Part shown: positions 17,560-26,363 of the stretch, one piece after another
Layout: the number at the start of each line of letters is the position of its first letter
Numbering within the stretch: the stretch's first letter is position 1
NCBI GenBank assembly: GCA_050331475.1
Contig: JBHJGU010000054.1
Location: forward strand, 1-50,004
Direction: 5' to 3'
Length of the DNA stretch: 50,004 nucleotides
Source: JBHJGU01 sp050331475
Lineage (GTDB): Bacteria > Pseudomonadota > Alphaproteobacteria > Caulobacterales > Maricaulaceae
Program-made: the position numbers and the translations under genes
The notes under the pieces: model-generated
Databases searched by the model: none
What the model was told of the DNA's origin: nothing
Seen by the model: the letters and a program-made list of their open reading frames with translations, nothing else

Positions 17560-18544
17560 GCTCGCGCCCGCGCCGTGCGGCGATCCACACAAAGATCGGC
17601 GCCCCAATAAGCGCCGCCATCACCCCGAGCTTCAGCTCATTCGCGGTGGGCAGCAGGCGCACGCCGATATCGGCCACCACCAACACGAGGCCCGCGAGCA
17701 AGGCGCTGGGCCAGAGCGTGCGCGCGGGATCATGGTTCACGAAGGGGCGTACAATGTGCGGCGCAATCACGCCCACAAAGCCGATCGCGCCCGCCAGCGC
17801 CACGGCCGCGCCGGTGGCCAATCCCGCCCCCAGCACCACCAAAATTCGCTGCCGCCGCAGATCGAGACCCAAGCCTGAGGCGGCGTCCTCGCCTAAGGTC
17901 AGCGCTGAGAGCCCCCGCCCGGTTCCAATGAGCAGCCCAAGCCCCGCCACCAAGAAGGGCGCGGAGAGGCCAATGTCCGCGAAGCTGCGGTTCGCCACCG
18001 TGCCCAGGGTCCAATTGATCAGGTCCGCCAAGGTGAAGGGCGTGGGCGCCAGGTTGAGCAACAAGCTCATCACCGCGCCGGCAAAACTCGATAATCCCAC
18101 CCCGATTAGGATCAAGGTCACCACCGATCGGGTGCGCACCGCGGCTGCGGCGATTACGGCGGTGGCGATGAGAGCGCCGAGAATGGCGGCCAGCGGAACC
18201 GCCCAGGGGCTGACCGTCGCGAGGCCATAATAAAGCGTCAGTGTTGCGCCCAGCGCGGCGGTCGCGGACACGCCCAGAACGCCGGGCTCGGCCAAGGGGT
18301 TGCGCAACAGGCCTTGTAACGCCGCTCCGCTGGCGCCGAGAGCCAGGCCGACAACAAAAGCCGCTAAGGCGCGGGGCAGGCGGATCGCCCACACCACCAA
18401 GGCGTCGCCCGGTTCGCCCAGGCCAATGAGGGCGGCGAACACCCGCTCAGCCGGCAAAGGCGTTGAACCCAAAAGACACGCAGCGAACAGCGCCAGCGCG
18501 CTCGCGCCCGCCAACCCTGGGATCAAAGCGGCGCGCGGGGTCAT
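17552..18544 (-). CDS. btuC: FecCD-family ABC permease, probably for cobalamin
   Basis: Inner-membrane permease (330 residues, about ten hydrophobic helices) of a BtuC/FecCD-type importer. Family landmarks include RLPRALAAFVVGLALGASG ALQGLLRNPLAEPGVLG near the N-terminus and GFVGVIAPHIVRP with VNHDPAR, the part that contacts the ATPase. ATG 18544 overlaps the stop of the binding-protein gene (ATGA). Cobalamin specificity is inferred from the upstream BtuB-type receptor and cobalamin riboswitch. Confidence 0.9.
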   Translation of the reverse strand: MTPRAALIPGLAGASALALFAACLLGSTPLPAERVFAALIGLGEPGDALVVWAIRLPRALAAFVVGLALGASGAALQGLLRNPLAEPGVLGVSATAALGATLTLYYGLATVSPWAVPLAAILGALIATAVIAAAAVRTRSVVTLILIGVGLSSFAGAVMSLLLNLAPTPFTLADLINWTLGTVANRSFADIGLSAPFLVAGLGLLIGTGRGLSALTLGEDAASGLGLDLRRQRILVVLGAGLATGAAVALAGAIGFVGVIAPHIVRPFVNHDPARTLWPSALLAGLVLVVADIGVRLLPTANELKLGVMAALIGAPIFVWIAARRGREHG

Positions 18545-19404
18545 GGGGCGGCCGCCGCTAAGGCTTCGACCGCATCCAGCACGAACCATCCCCCACACGC
18601 CGTCCAGGCGCCGGGCAGGGGCACGACCTTGCGCTCCGCGAGCTGGGTTCGCGCGATCGGATGGCGCGTGGCTGACCAGGTGTCAGGGGGGGGCGCTAGA
18701 TCGTCGAAAAACGCCGCGGCGATGAGCTCAGGCTGGTCATAAACGAGCCGCTCGAGCGGGATTGGTCGCCAGCCCGCCTCCGTTTCAAAATTCGCAAGCC
18801 CCGCGGCGGTCAAAAGCTCATGGACCAGCGATCCAGGACCGGTCGTCACCCCCGCGGGTGTCATGTAAAGCGCCCGGGCTTCGACGAAACGTCCCGGCAG
18901 GGCGTCAAGCCGCGCTTGGTGCTCAGCGATCAACGCCGCCCCACGCGCGGGCTCGCCCAGCCCATCGGCCATTTGGGTGATGACAGCGCTGACCGAGCCG
19001 GCCGCCTCGCCCTGGACCGTGGACGCCCAGCCCACTTGCAGAACCGGTACGCCCGCACGTTCGAATAAGGCTGCAGCATTGGGTCCGCCGCCATAGGCCC
19101 GCACCACCAGGTCGGGTTTAAGGACCAACACGTCCTCCGCGCGGGGGCGCACCGTGGGCACGCCCTCAGCCGCTTCGCGCATATAGGAAAACGCAGCTGT
19201 CGCGTCCGGGGAAACGGCGAGAACGCGGTCCCGGTCCGCCAGTTTGAGCACGTATTGGTCCGCGCAATAATCCAGGCTGACAATGCGCGCGGGCTTATCG
19301 CCCAAGCCCGATTTAGGACCCGGCTTAGGGTCAGGGGCGGCCGGCGCGCACGCGCAGAGCGCCCAAAGCGCTCCGCCAAGCCCGACAAACCGCCCCCATC
19401 CCAT
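18541..19404 (-). CDS. btuF: Cobalamin-type periplasmic binding lipoprotein
   Basis: Substrate-binding protein of the BtuF/FhuD class (287 residues). The N-terminus MGWGRFVGLGGALWALCAC has a hydrophobic stretch and a lipobox-like LCAC, so a lipoprotein is likely. The mature part has the helical-backbone fold landmarks RIVSLDYCADQYVLKLADRD, VLVLKPDLVV and a C-terminal WTACGGWFVLDAVEAL. It is placed between the receptor gene (3 bp away) and the permease (4-bp overlap), as expected for a B12 uptake row. Confidence 0.88.
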   Translation of the reverse strand: MGWGRFVGLGGALWALCACAPAAPDPKPGPKSGLGDKPARIVSLDYCADQYVLKLADRDRVLAVSPDATAAFSYMREAAEGVPTVRPRAEDVLVLKPDLVVRAYGGGPNAAALFERAGVPVLQVGWASTVQGEAAGSVSAVITQMADGLGEPARGAALIAEHQARLDALPGRFVEARALYMTPAGVTTGPGSLVHELLTAAGLANFETEAGWRPIPLERLVYDQPELIAAAFFDDLAPPPDTWSATRHPIARTQLAERKVVPLPGAWTACGGWFVLDAVEALAAAAP

Positions 19405-19407
19405 GGC

Positions 19408-21318
19408 TTAGAACCGCGCCCGTACGCCGCCAAAGGCGGAGACGGGGGCCGTGCCGAAGCCCAGATTGTCTTGGAAATCCGCGTCAAACGCGTTCTCGAT
19501 CCGGGCGAACACTTCGACGATCTCGGTCACTTGATAAGCCGCGCGCAGGTTAACCAGCGTAAAGCTGTCGAGCGTTTCCACCCCGTCAATCTCTGAGCCG
19601 TTAAAGGTCAGCCCGCCAGAGAGCGACAGTTTGCGGGTCGGTGTGTAGGCGATCTGGGCATTGAAGCGGTTGTCCGGCTGATTGCCTTGCACAACGTCTA
19701 AGGTGATGTTTGTCGCGTCCACATAGGTGTAGGCCCCGTCAAACCGTAGTTTCGGCGTCAGAATAATCTGTGTCGCGATTTCAACGCCTTGGGTCTCGAA
19801 TTCCTCCACATTGGTGAAGATGCCGACACTCGGCGCCCCGGGCACGAACAAGAACGTCAGAAGGTCCTCCACCTCCTGCTGGAAATAGGTGGCTTGCAGG
19901 TTCGCGCGCCCCTCGAGCACGGTGAGCTCTGCGCCGATGTCGAAGCCGCGGCTGCGCTCAGGGGTCAAGAACAGATCGATCGCGGGATCAAACTCGAAGA
20001 TCGCCGCTTGGGCGAGGTTAAAGTCCAGCTCGCCGGAGGTCGGGGCCTGAAAGCCCTCCGCCCAAGAGCCGCGCAGCCGCAAAGGCGTCCGCGGGATATC
20101 GATCGATCCAGAGACCGAGAAGGTGGTTTCCGAGCCGAACTCGGAGTTGTTGTCCACGCGCACCCCGCCTTCGATCGAGACAAAGTCGAGCGGGCGGAGT
20201 TGCGCTAAAGCGAAAAGGCTGGTGGTGGTGACATCGAGCACGCCGGGCGTGGACCCGGTTTCCGCGCGCTCGCGCTCAAACTCAAAGCCGCCGACGACGG
20301 TGACCGGCTCAATTGGACGGGCTGTGCCTTGATACTCATAGGACACCCGGCTGCCGTCCGCGTCGAAGGTAACGAACCCGCCCCCTTCATTGATGATCGA
20401 GCTGTCGAAATAGGTGATGCGCACCCGGTTCTCGAGCCGTCCCTCAAGGGCGGTGTGCGTCGCCGAACCCGCCACAGAAAGCTCGCGCGTGTCCCCAGTG
20501 TCATCGGAGTCGCCAAAGGTGAAGTCTGGCGGTGTAAACCCATCGAACTCCACCGCGCTGTCGGAAAACCGGAACACCGCATCGAGTTCAAGGCTGTTGA
20601 TCGGCCGCGCGCGCACCTTCGAGGAGACGGTGATGTTGCGAAAGCCGTCGTCTTCAGTGTTGCCGTCCGCCTCATCCGCGGCTGAAAAGCCCCGCGTCTC
20701 GGTTCCCGCGATGGTGAGCCGACCGGACAACCGCTCGTCACCCCCCAGCACCGTCGCAGCCCCGCGAAACGTTCCGAACGACCCGCCTTCGATAAAGCCT
20801 TCCGCGCCGAAGCCCTCGCGACCGTCCTTGGTGACGATGTTGATGACCCCGCTAATGGCGTCCGAGCCATAAAGGGTGGATTGCGCGCCGCGCAGAACTT
20901 CGATTTGGGCGATGTCGGCGGTGTCGAAATTGGCGAAGTCGAAGGTGTTGCCGAAAAAGGCCGGATTATTGCTGACGATGCCGTCTTGGACGACCAGTGT
21001 TTGGTCGCTCGGCAGCCCTCTGATCGATACGCTCGCCAGTGAGCCGGCGCCGCCGGATCGGATAACCTGGACCCCGGGGACGGCTTCGAGCGCGTCAAAG
21101 ACGAAGCGCTGTTGGCGCAAGGCGATCTCTTCGGCCGTCACAACGCTGACTGCGCGGCCGACCTGGTCAAGGGGTTGGTCAACGCGCACCCCGGTGACGA
21201 TGATCGGCTCAAGCGCGGTTTCTGTTTCGGTGTCCGGCGGGTCTTGGGCGAGCGCGAGCCCTGAGACGGAGGCGAGGAGTGCGCCGACGAGCGCTGATTT
21301 GAACAAAACGCGGGACAT
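19408..21318 (-). CDS. btuB: TonB-dependent vitamin B12 receptor
   Basis: Outer-membrane beta-barrel receptor of 636 residues. It has a signal peptide (residues 1-24, ending LALA), a TonB-box-like EPIIVTGVRV, a plug domain (about 40-165; ALEAVPGVQVIRSGG, SVSIRGLPSDQTLVVQDG, IEVLRGAQSTLYGSDAISG) and a barrel ending in the aromatic ARF. The start has a strong Shine-Dalgarno (GAGGGGGAAAG). A cobalamin riboswitch about 175 bp upstream and btuFCD downstream support cobalamin as the ligand. Confidence 0.92.
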   Translation of the reverse strand: MSRVLFKSALVGALLASVSGLALAQDPPDTETETALEPIIVTGVRVDQPLDQVGRAVSVVTAEEIALRQQRFVFDALEAVPGVQVIRSGGAGSLASVSIRGLPSDQTLVVQDGIVSNNPAFFGNTFDFANFDTADIAQIEVLRGAQSTLYGSDAISGVINIVTKDGREGFGAEGFIEGGSFGTFRGAATVLGGDERLSGRLTIAGTETRGFSAADEADGNTEDDGFRNITVSSKVRARPINSLELDAVFRFSDSAVEFDGFTPPDFTFGDSDDTGDTRELSVAGSATHTALEGRLENRVRITYFDSSIINEGGGFVTFDADGSRVSYEYQGTARPIEPVTVVGGFEFERERAETGSTPGVLDVTTTSLFALAQLRPLDFVSIEGGVRVDNNSEFGSETTFSVSGSIDIPRTPLRLRGSWAEGFQAPTSGELDFNLAQAAIFEFDPAIDLFLTPERSRGFDIGAELTVLEGRANLQATYFQQEVEDLLTFLFVPGAPSVGIFTNVEEFETQGVEIATQIILTPKLRFDGAYTYVDATNITLDVVQGNQPDNRFNAQIAYTPTRKLSLSGGLTFNGSEIDGVETLDSFTLVNLRAAYQVTEIVEVFARIENAFDADFQDNLGFGTAPVSAFGGVRARF

Positions 21319-21423
21319 AGCTTTCCCCCTCGCGCCGCGCCGCCCGGTCCGACACGCGAAAACGACCTTCGGCTCCGCTGTCCCCAGCGCGGGCGACCGA
21401 GCTCAGTTGCGTGTCGTTACGAA

Positions 21424-21445
21424 GGAAAGACGCGCCCCGGGCGCG
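21424..21445 (-). terminator. Candidate expression-platform terminator of the B12 riboswitch
   Basis: On the minus strand CGCGCCCGGGGCGCG (15 nt, 21445-21431) is self-complementary and is followed by TCTTTCCTT. It lies between the aptamer and btuB, where a ligand-dependent terminator would be expected. The T-run is interrupted, so translational control is an alternative. Confidence 0.35.
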
Positions 21446-21494
21446 CAGACGCTTTCCCGCCCGCAAAGGACTGAACCCGGTCCCCGGACGAACG

Positions 21495-21662
21495 ACGCGA
21501 CGGCAGGTCTCCTGGCTCGCCGATCGGCGCTCGCGGCCGCCTTCCCAAAGCGTCTCGCTCCAGTGGCGTTTTGGCCGTGAACTCCCGGCTTACAGTTGCG
21601 GGTACAGCGCCGGACTTCCACCGGCTAGCCTCTTCGCCCCGGATCAACGGGGCACCGTCTGA
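21495..21662 (-). promoter_or_regulatory. Cobalamin (AdoCbl-type) riboswitch upstream of btuB
   Basis: On the minus strand the segment contains the conserved B12 box GAGCCAGGAGACCTGCC (21518-21502), GCCACTG, and the upstream core CCGGTGGAAGTCCGG followed by CTGTACCCGCAACTG. The order and spacing match the cobalamin riboswitch family, which binds adenosylcobalamin and represses uptake genes. It follows the cobC-like gene and precedes btuB, so the uptake row is separately controlled from cobT-cobS-cobC. Ends are approximate. Confidence 0.95.
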
Positions 21663-21692
21663 CGCAACGGATGTGGGAGGTCGCGTGGATTG

Positions 21693-22259
21693 TCAATCCA
21701 GACTGACAGGCCGCGATGTTTTGTTGCGCCCTGCGCGCTGTGGCAATGGGCAGACGAGCGCGCCGAACTCGATCTTGAGACGTTGGGCTTGGGGGTCGTT
21801 CAACGCGCGGGACAAGACCGCTCGAATAACGCCCTTATGGGTGACCAGGAGGGTCCGGTCCGAGGTTTGGGCGTAGTCATGAACGGCTGTGTGCGCGCGC
21901 GTCATGAACTCGGCGACCGTTTCCCCACCATGGGGCCGCGCGTGCAGGACGTCCGCCGCCCAAGCGTCGATTTCCGCTCGCGGGATCGTCGACCAGGACC
22001 GGCCCTCCCAGGCTCCGAAATCCATTTCCATGAGCCGCGCGTCGGTTTGTACAGAGACGGTCAAACGCCGCGCGATCTGCTCGGCCAAGTGCTGACAGCG
22101 GACCAGCGGGCTGGTGAGGATACGGTCGATAGGCGGGATCAACGGCCAAAGCGCGTCAAGTTCGGTCTCAAAACTGTCGGCCAGCGGCAGGTCAGTCTGG
22201 CCATAGCATAGACCTGGGGCGACCTCTGGCCGGGTGTGGCGCAGGAGGATCACGCCCAT
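21693..22259 (-). CDS. cobC: Histidine phosphatase, CobC-like alpha-ribazole phosphatase
   Basis: Phosphoglycerate mutase-fold phosphatase of 188 residues. The phosphohistidine motif is VILLRHTRPEVAPGLCYGQTD; the second Arg and Glu (SPLVRC, EMDFGAWEGRSW) and the second His (LLVTHKGVIRA) are in place. CobC removes the 5'-phosphate from alpha-ribazole phosphate or adenosylcobalamin phosphate in the last steps of B12 assembly. Its start (ATG 22259) overlaps cobS by 10 bp, which supports this reading over a generic phosphatase. Confidence 0.88.
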   Translation of the reverse strand: MGVILLRHTRPEVAPGLCYGQTDLPLADSFETELDALWPLIPPIDRILTSPLVRCQHLAEQIARRLTVSVQTDARLMEMDFGAWEGRSWSTIPRAEIDAWAADVLHARPHGGETVAEFMTRAHTAVHDYAQTSDRTLLVTHKGVIRAVLSRALNDPQAQRLKIEFGALVCPLPQRAGRNKTSRPVSLD

Positions 22260-23008
22260 GCGGCGAGGCCCCAATAGACGCCGAGCGCGCTTAATTGCTG
22301 GGTCGCGCCTAGGGTGTCTCCGGTATAGCCGCCCAGCTTGCGCTCAAAGCTGAGCCGACTGAGCCCATGGCCGAGCGCGAGCCCGAGCCCTGCGCACCCC
22401 AATGCCGGGAACGGCAGAACGGCTGCGCCGCCAATACAGAGCGCCAGGCCTGTCGCGGTCGCCACCGCTAGGCCTAACCGCGAGACGCCTTGGGAGACTG
22501 GCTTGCCGGTTCCTTCCGCGCGCACATAGCGGCTGGTGGCGATGACCCAAACGCTGGACAGCCGGGAGAGGCCGTGGGTCATAACCAAGGCGACCGGAAT
22601 TTCACCGGGGCTCAGCGTCGCCAACCCTGAGACCATGGCGGCGGTCACCAAGCCGAGCGCGAGGACGCCATAGGTTCCGATCCGGCTATCCTTCATGATC
22701 TCAAGCGCTTGGTCACGGCTTTGGCCGCCGCCCACGCCGTCTGCGGTGTCCGCCAACCCGTCTTCGTGAAAGCCACCGGTGATCACGACGCCCGCAGAGA
22801 CTGCGCACATGACGCTTAAACTCTGGGGAAAAACGAGGATTGCGATGGCGTAGACCAAGGCGCAGAGCCCGCCGACCAACGCTCCCACGGCTGGGTAGTA
22901 GCGCACGGACGCGGCGAACCGTTCGGGCGTGTAGGCGTCGCCGACCGGGACCGGCAGTCGGGTCAGAAACTGCACAGCGAGCAGAAAGACGGACAGTTCG
23001 GATCTCAT
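22250..23008 (-). CDS. cobS: Adenosylcobinamide-GDP ribazoletransferase
   Basis: Integral membrane enzyme that joins adenosylcobinamide-GDP and alpha-ribazole (phosphate) to make cobalamin (phosphate). The 252-residue protein starts with FLLAVQFLTRLPVPVG and has the acidic active-site signature GGFHEDGLADTADG followed by IMKDSRIGTYG, and several membrane helices. It overlaps cobT by 4 bp and cobC by 10 bp. Confidence 0.95.
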   Translation of the reverse strand: MRSELSVFLLAVQFLTRLPVPVGDAYTPERFAASVRYYPAVGALVGGLCALVYAIAILVFPQSLSVMCAVSAGVVITGGFHEDGLADTADGVGGGQSRDQALEIMKDSRIGTYGVLALGLVTAAMVSGLATLSPGEIPVALVMTHGLSRLSSVWVIATSRYVRAEGTGKPVSQGVSRLGLAVATATGLALCIGGAAVLPFPALGCAGLGLALGHGLSRLSFERKLGGYTGDTLGATQQLSALGVYWGLAAWA

Positions 23009-23694
23009 GATCGGGGTTCGCTCGGCCCGCTGACCCCGGCGCTGTCAAAGCTCGCCATGTCTGAGAGCAGGGCGGCGGCGGCTTTCACCAGTGGCCAGGC
23101 GAGCAAAGCGCCCGTGCCCTCGCCCAAGCGCATATCGAGCGCCAATAGCGGTTCCGCTCCCAGGGCTGCGAGCACGCGCCCGTGCCCGGTTTCGGCCGAG
23201 CGGTGGGCATAGACAAAGTGCCCTGCCAGCGCGTCCGCCTGGGCTTGGGCGCCGAGCGCGCGCCCGGCTTCAAGTCCGGCGGCGACTTGATCCGCTGTCA
23301 TGGCCGGGCCGTCCAACGCATTGGCCGTGCCTGCGCCCAGCCGCCGGTCGATCAGCTCAGGATGCGCAAGCGGCGGACCCGCGACGCCCGCGTCGATGAC
23401 CCCGACGGTAACCCCCAGAGCGCGCGCAAACGCCGTGGAGGCGGCGCCGCCTTGGAGAAAATTCGCCAGCATTTGCTGGGTCACCGCTTGGGGGTAGGCG
23501 GAAACGCCGGCCGATGCGAGGCCATGGTCGGCGGCGAACAGAAGAAGCCGACAGGTTTCCGCGCGCGGAACAAGGGTGTTCTGGGTTCGCGCGATCTGGG
23601 CGGCGAGCGCCTCTAACCGGCCCAAAGCGCCGACCGGCTTGGTTTTAGTGTCAATCGCCGACCAAATCTCGGCATCCCTCAGGGGTGTCGTCAT
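23005..23694 (-). CDS. cobT: CobT phosphoribosyltransferase with an internal deletion of about 100 residues
   Basis: CobT activates dimethylbenzimidazole with nicotinate mononucleotide and is normally about 340-360 residues. Here only 229 are encoded from ATG 23694. The N-terminal half (KPVGALGRLEALA, LLLFAADHGLASAGVSAYP) and the C-terminal end (YAHRSAETGHGRVL, LALDMRLGEGTGA with the catalytic Glu) are well kept. The middle, including the GELG(M/I)xNTT phosphate-binding segment, is missing: GRALGAQ runs straight into AQADALAGHFVYAHRSAE. The frame is preserved. It may be inactive or reflect an assembly collapse. An upstream start at 23742 adds only an unconserved 16 residues. Confidence 0.85.
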   Translation of the reverse strand: MTTPLRDAEIWSAIDTKTKPVGALGRLEALAAQIARTQNTLVPRAETCRLLLFAADHGLASAGVSAYPQAVTQQMLANFLQGGAASTAFARALGVTVGVIDAGVAGPPLAHPELIDRRLGAGTANALDGPAMTADQVAAGLEAGRALGAQAQADALAGHFVYAHRSAETGHGRVLAALGAEPLLALDMRLGEGTGALLAWPLVKAAAALLSDMASFDSAGVSGPSEPRS

Positions 23695-23935
23695 GCCGCG
23701 AGCTCTAGCCGAGCCGGTCGAGCGTGACCAGGACGCTGACATTGACGCCTAGACGCGATGCCTCGGCCGCATCGTTACAACCTATGTTTTCTCAAAATTG
23801 TATAGACAACGTCCAACCCTCGGCCAGATGGCCATAATTTCGCCGCGACTTGCAGCCCAGCGCCCGTGTTCGATTGTTTTTGTCAGGGACTTATCTAACT
23901 TTTTCGTGAGATTTCCAATGGTGGGATAAACGAGA

Positions 23936-25300
23936 ATGGCGCGATGGAAGCTTTGCGGGGCGTGCGCAGCGATCGGTTTCGCCGTCATCGCGGCATCCGC
24001 GGTGTCGTGGGCGCAATCCGCCGCCGGCGCTTTGCGCGTCGAGGACGCCCAGGCACGCGACCACATCGAGACGCTGTTCCAAACCGCGACGCAGAAGTCG
24101 GCCCGCGACGGCGAAGGCGCGCTTGACGATGCGGACCGCGCGATCGCGCTGGCGGAAGACCTCGGCGATGAGCGGCTCATCGCTCGTGCCAATTTAGTCA
24201 AAGCTGGGTTGGCGGTGAATTTGCGCCGCTCAGACTTAGTCGAGACGCCGTTGCAGGCCGGGCTCGATTACGCCCTGGCTCAGGGCGATGCGGCGCTGAC
24301 CTGCCATGGCGGTCGGCTTGAGGCCCAGCACGCGCTACAGACAGGACTGAAAGAATTCACGCTCAAATGCGTGCGCCGGGCGCGTGAGGCCTGTCGGGAG
24401 GCGAAAAACCAGCGCCAGATTTTCGCGCTGGAGCTCATGTACGGCAACATCCTCACCGAGTTCGGCCGGATCGAAGACGCCATATCGGTCTATAATTCGC
24501 TTTTGGCGGAAACCGAAGATCGCGAAACGGACACGACATTTCTGACGCCGGAACGCGAGGCGGCGGTGCAAACCTTGTTGGGGAAAGCCTATTCTAGCTC
24601 GGCGATGTACCCGGATGCGCTCGCCGCTCACGAGCGCGCGGCCGCGCTTTACACCTCCGTTGAGCATTTGTACGGCCAGGCGGTCGCCGCGGCGAACATC
24701 TCCGACACCTATCTGAGTCTCGAGAATTATAAGTCCGCGGCGCTATTCGCCGAAGTGGCCGAAACCAATTATCGGGCGGTCGGCGCCCAAGAAGCGATGT
24801 TGCACATTATGGACAATCGCGCGCGCATCGCCGCCGCCCAGGGTCGGTATCGAGAGGCGTTGCGACTGGGTCAGCAGGTCCTCGTTGATCTGCGGAAAAT
24901 GGAGCCTCGGTCGCGGGATTTCGAGCTTTCCGTTCTGGAGAACCTCGCCGAGTTTGCGGTCGAAGCGCGGGCGCTCAACGCTGCAGTGAGCGCTTACACG
25001 GACATGCTCGCGCTCAAAGAGATCATGTACAAAGCCGAGCGGGAGGCGTTACTGGCCAATCCCAATGCGCGGTTCGAGACCGAGGCCCTGCAGTTCGAAG
25101 TCGATCGATTGAACTTGCAAGTCGAAACGCTTCGAGAGCGGTTGGATCGCCGAACCCGTCAGTTCTATTTCAGCGTCGTGATTAGCGCGTGCGTATTTTT
25201 GGCCGTCGCCTTCGGGTTCGTGCTCTTATTTCTGCGCGTTCACGGCGCGCTTTACGGCGTGGGGGAGGGGTTTTACGCCCGTCCCGCCAGTGCCCGTTGA
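23936..25300 (+). CDS. Periplasmic TPR protein with a C-terminal membrane anchor
   Basis: This 454-residue product has a signal peptide (about 1-26), helical tetratricopeptide-like repeats (about 40-365), a heptad-rich coiled coil (EALQFEVDRLNLQVETLRERL, near 380-405 in two parts) and one transmembrane helix (about 412-436). It ends about 18 residues inside the cytoplasm. The architecture equals the sensor half of TPR-type histidine kinases or diguanylate cyclases, but the usual output domain is absent and no further open frame follows before leuB on the other strand. I cannot name a ligand. The 240 bp upstream (23695-23935) contain only presumed promoters. Confidence 0.7.
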   Translation: MARWKLCGACAAIGFAVIAASAVSWAQSAAGALRVEDAQARDHIETLFQTATQKSARDGEGALDDADRAIALAEDLGDERLIARANLVKAGLAVNLRRSDLVETPLQAGLDYALAQGDAALTCHGGRLEAQHALQTGLKEFTLKCVRRAREACREAKNQRQIFALELMYGNILTEFGRIEDAISVYNSLLAETEDRETDTTFLTPEREAAVQTLLGKAYSSSAMYPDALAAHERAAALYTSVEHLYGQAVAAANISDTYLSLENYKSAALFAEVAETNYRAVGAQEAMLHIMDNRARIAAAQGRYREALRLGQQVLVDLRKMEPRSRDFELSVLENLAEFAVEARALNAAVSAYTDMLALKEIMYKAEREALLANPNARFETEALQFEVDRLNLQVETLRERLDRRTRQFYFSVVISACVFLAVAFGFVLLFLRVHGALYGVGEGFYARPASAR

Positions 25301-25313
25301 GGCGATCAAGCCG

Positions 25314-26363
25314 CTAGCCCCCAAGTCGATCCAGCACAGCTTTTGTGACGTCGACGGTTGAGGCGGTCCCGCCGAGATCGCGGCTCAAGACACCCGCGTC
25401 CAGCGTCGCAGCCACCGCGTCGTCCACCGCGTCTGCGGCCTCGGTCGCCGCGAACGAATAGCGCAGCATGAGCGCGACGGAGAGGATCATGCCCACCGGG
25501 TTGGCGACGCCCTGACCGGCGATGTCCGGCGCCGAGCCATGGATCGGTTCGTAAAGCCCGCACGCGCCTTCGCCGAGGGAAGCCGACGGGGCAAGCCCGA
25601 GCGACCCCACCAGCACGGCCGCTTCGTCCGTCAGGATGTCGCCGAACAGGTTTTCCGTCACCACAACGTCAAACCGCGCCGGGGCTGTGATCAGCCGCAT
25701 GGCCACCGCGTCCACAAGCCCATGGTCGAAGATCACATTGGGATAGTCTGCGGCCACGATCTCAACGGTTTCGCGCCAAAGGCGGCTAGTCTCCAGCACA
25801 TTGGCTTTGTCCACCGAGGTGACCCGACCGCGTCGGCCGCGCGCGATGTCCGCAGCCCGACGCACCACGCGCTCGATTTCAACCGCCGAATACCGGCAGA
25901 CGTCGTAAGCGCCGGCCTCGTCCCGGCCCTTGTCACCGAAATAAAGCCCGCCGGTGAGTTCACGCACAAACGCGATGTCGACGTCTTTCAAGCGCTCGGC
26001 CTTTAAGGGGGAGGCGGCGACCGTCGCCGGATGGGGCTTGATCGGGCGAAGATTAGCCCAAACGCCCAGCGCTTTACGTAAGGCCAACAACCCCGCCTCC
26101 GGGCGCTGCGCGCCGCTCAACCCGTCCCATTGCGGCCCGCCCACAGCGACCAGCTAGAGCGCGTCCGGGCTTGCTACCGCTTGCCGCGTGGGCTCAGGGA
26201 AGGGCTCGCCATGGGCCTCGATGGCGCCGCCGCCAAAGGCGTGCTCGCTAACGGCGAAGTCGAGGGCGTACCGCGCGGCGATGGCGTCGAGCACGGCGAG
26301 GCCTGCGGCGCCGACCTCCGGGCCCACCCCGTCGCCCGGCAGATAAACGATGCGCGCGTTCAT
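25314..26363 (-). pseudogene. leuB: 3-Isopropylmalate dehydrogenase interrupted by in-frame TAG
   Basis: LeuB oxidatively decarboxylates 3-isopropylmalate in leucine synthesis. One frame from ATG 26363 to 25314 (349 codons) encodes it, but TAG at 26156-26154 interrupts codon 70: GAC GCG CTC TAG CTG GTC. Relatives have a residue such as Leu there (DAVLLGAVGGPKWD). The first part starts MNARIVYLPGDGVGPEV; the second has the substrate and NAD sites (LRPIKPHP, VRELTGGLYFGDKG, GLAPSASLG, YEPIHGSAPDIAGQGVANP). All else is intact. Restart at ATG 26144 would lack the N-terminal nucleotide-fold strand. Last gene of the operon; overlaps leuD by 4 bp. Confidence 0.88.

Noticed and set aside
23782..24201. 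139-residue minus-strand frame overlapping the TPR gene start
   Set aside because: It is Ser/Ala/Arg-rich, antisense to the signal peptide and first repeats of the TPR protein, and has no ribosome binding site.
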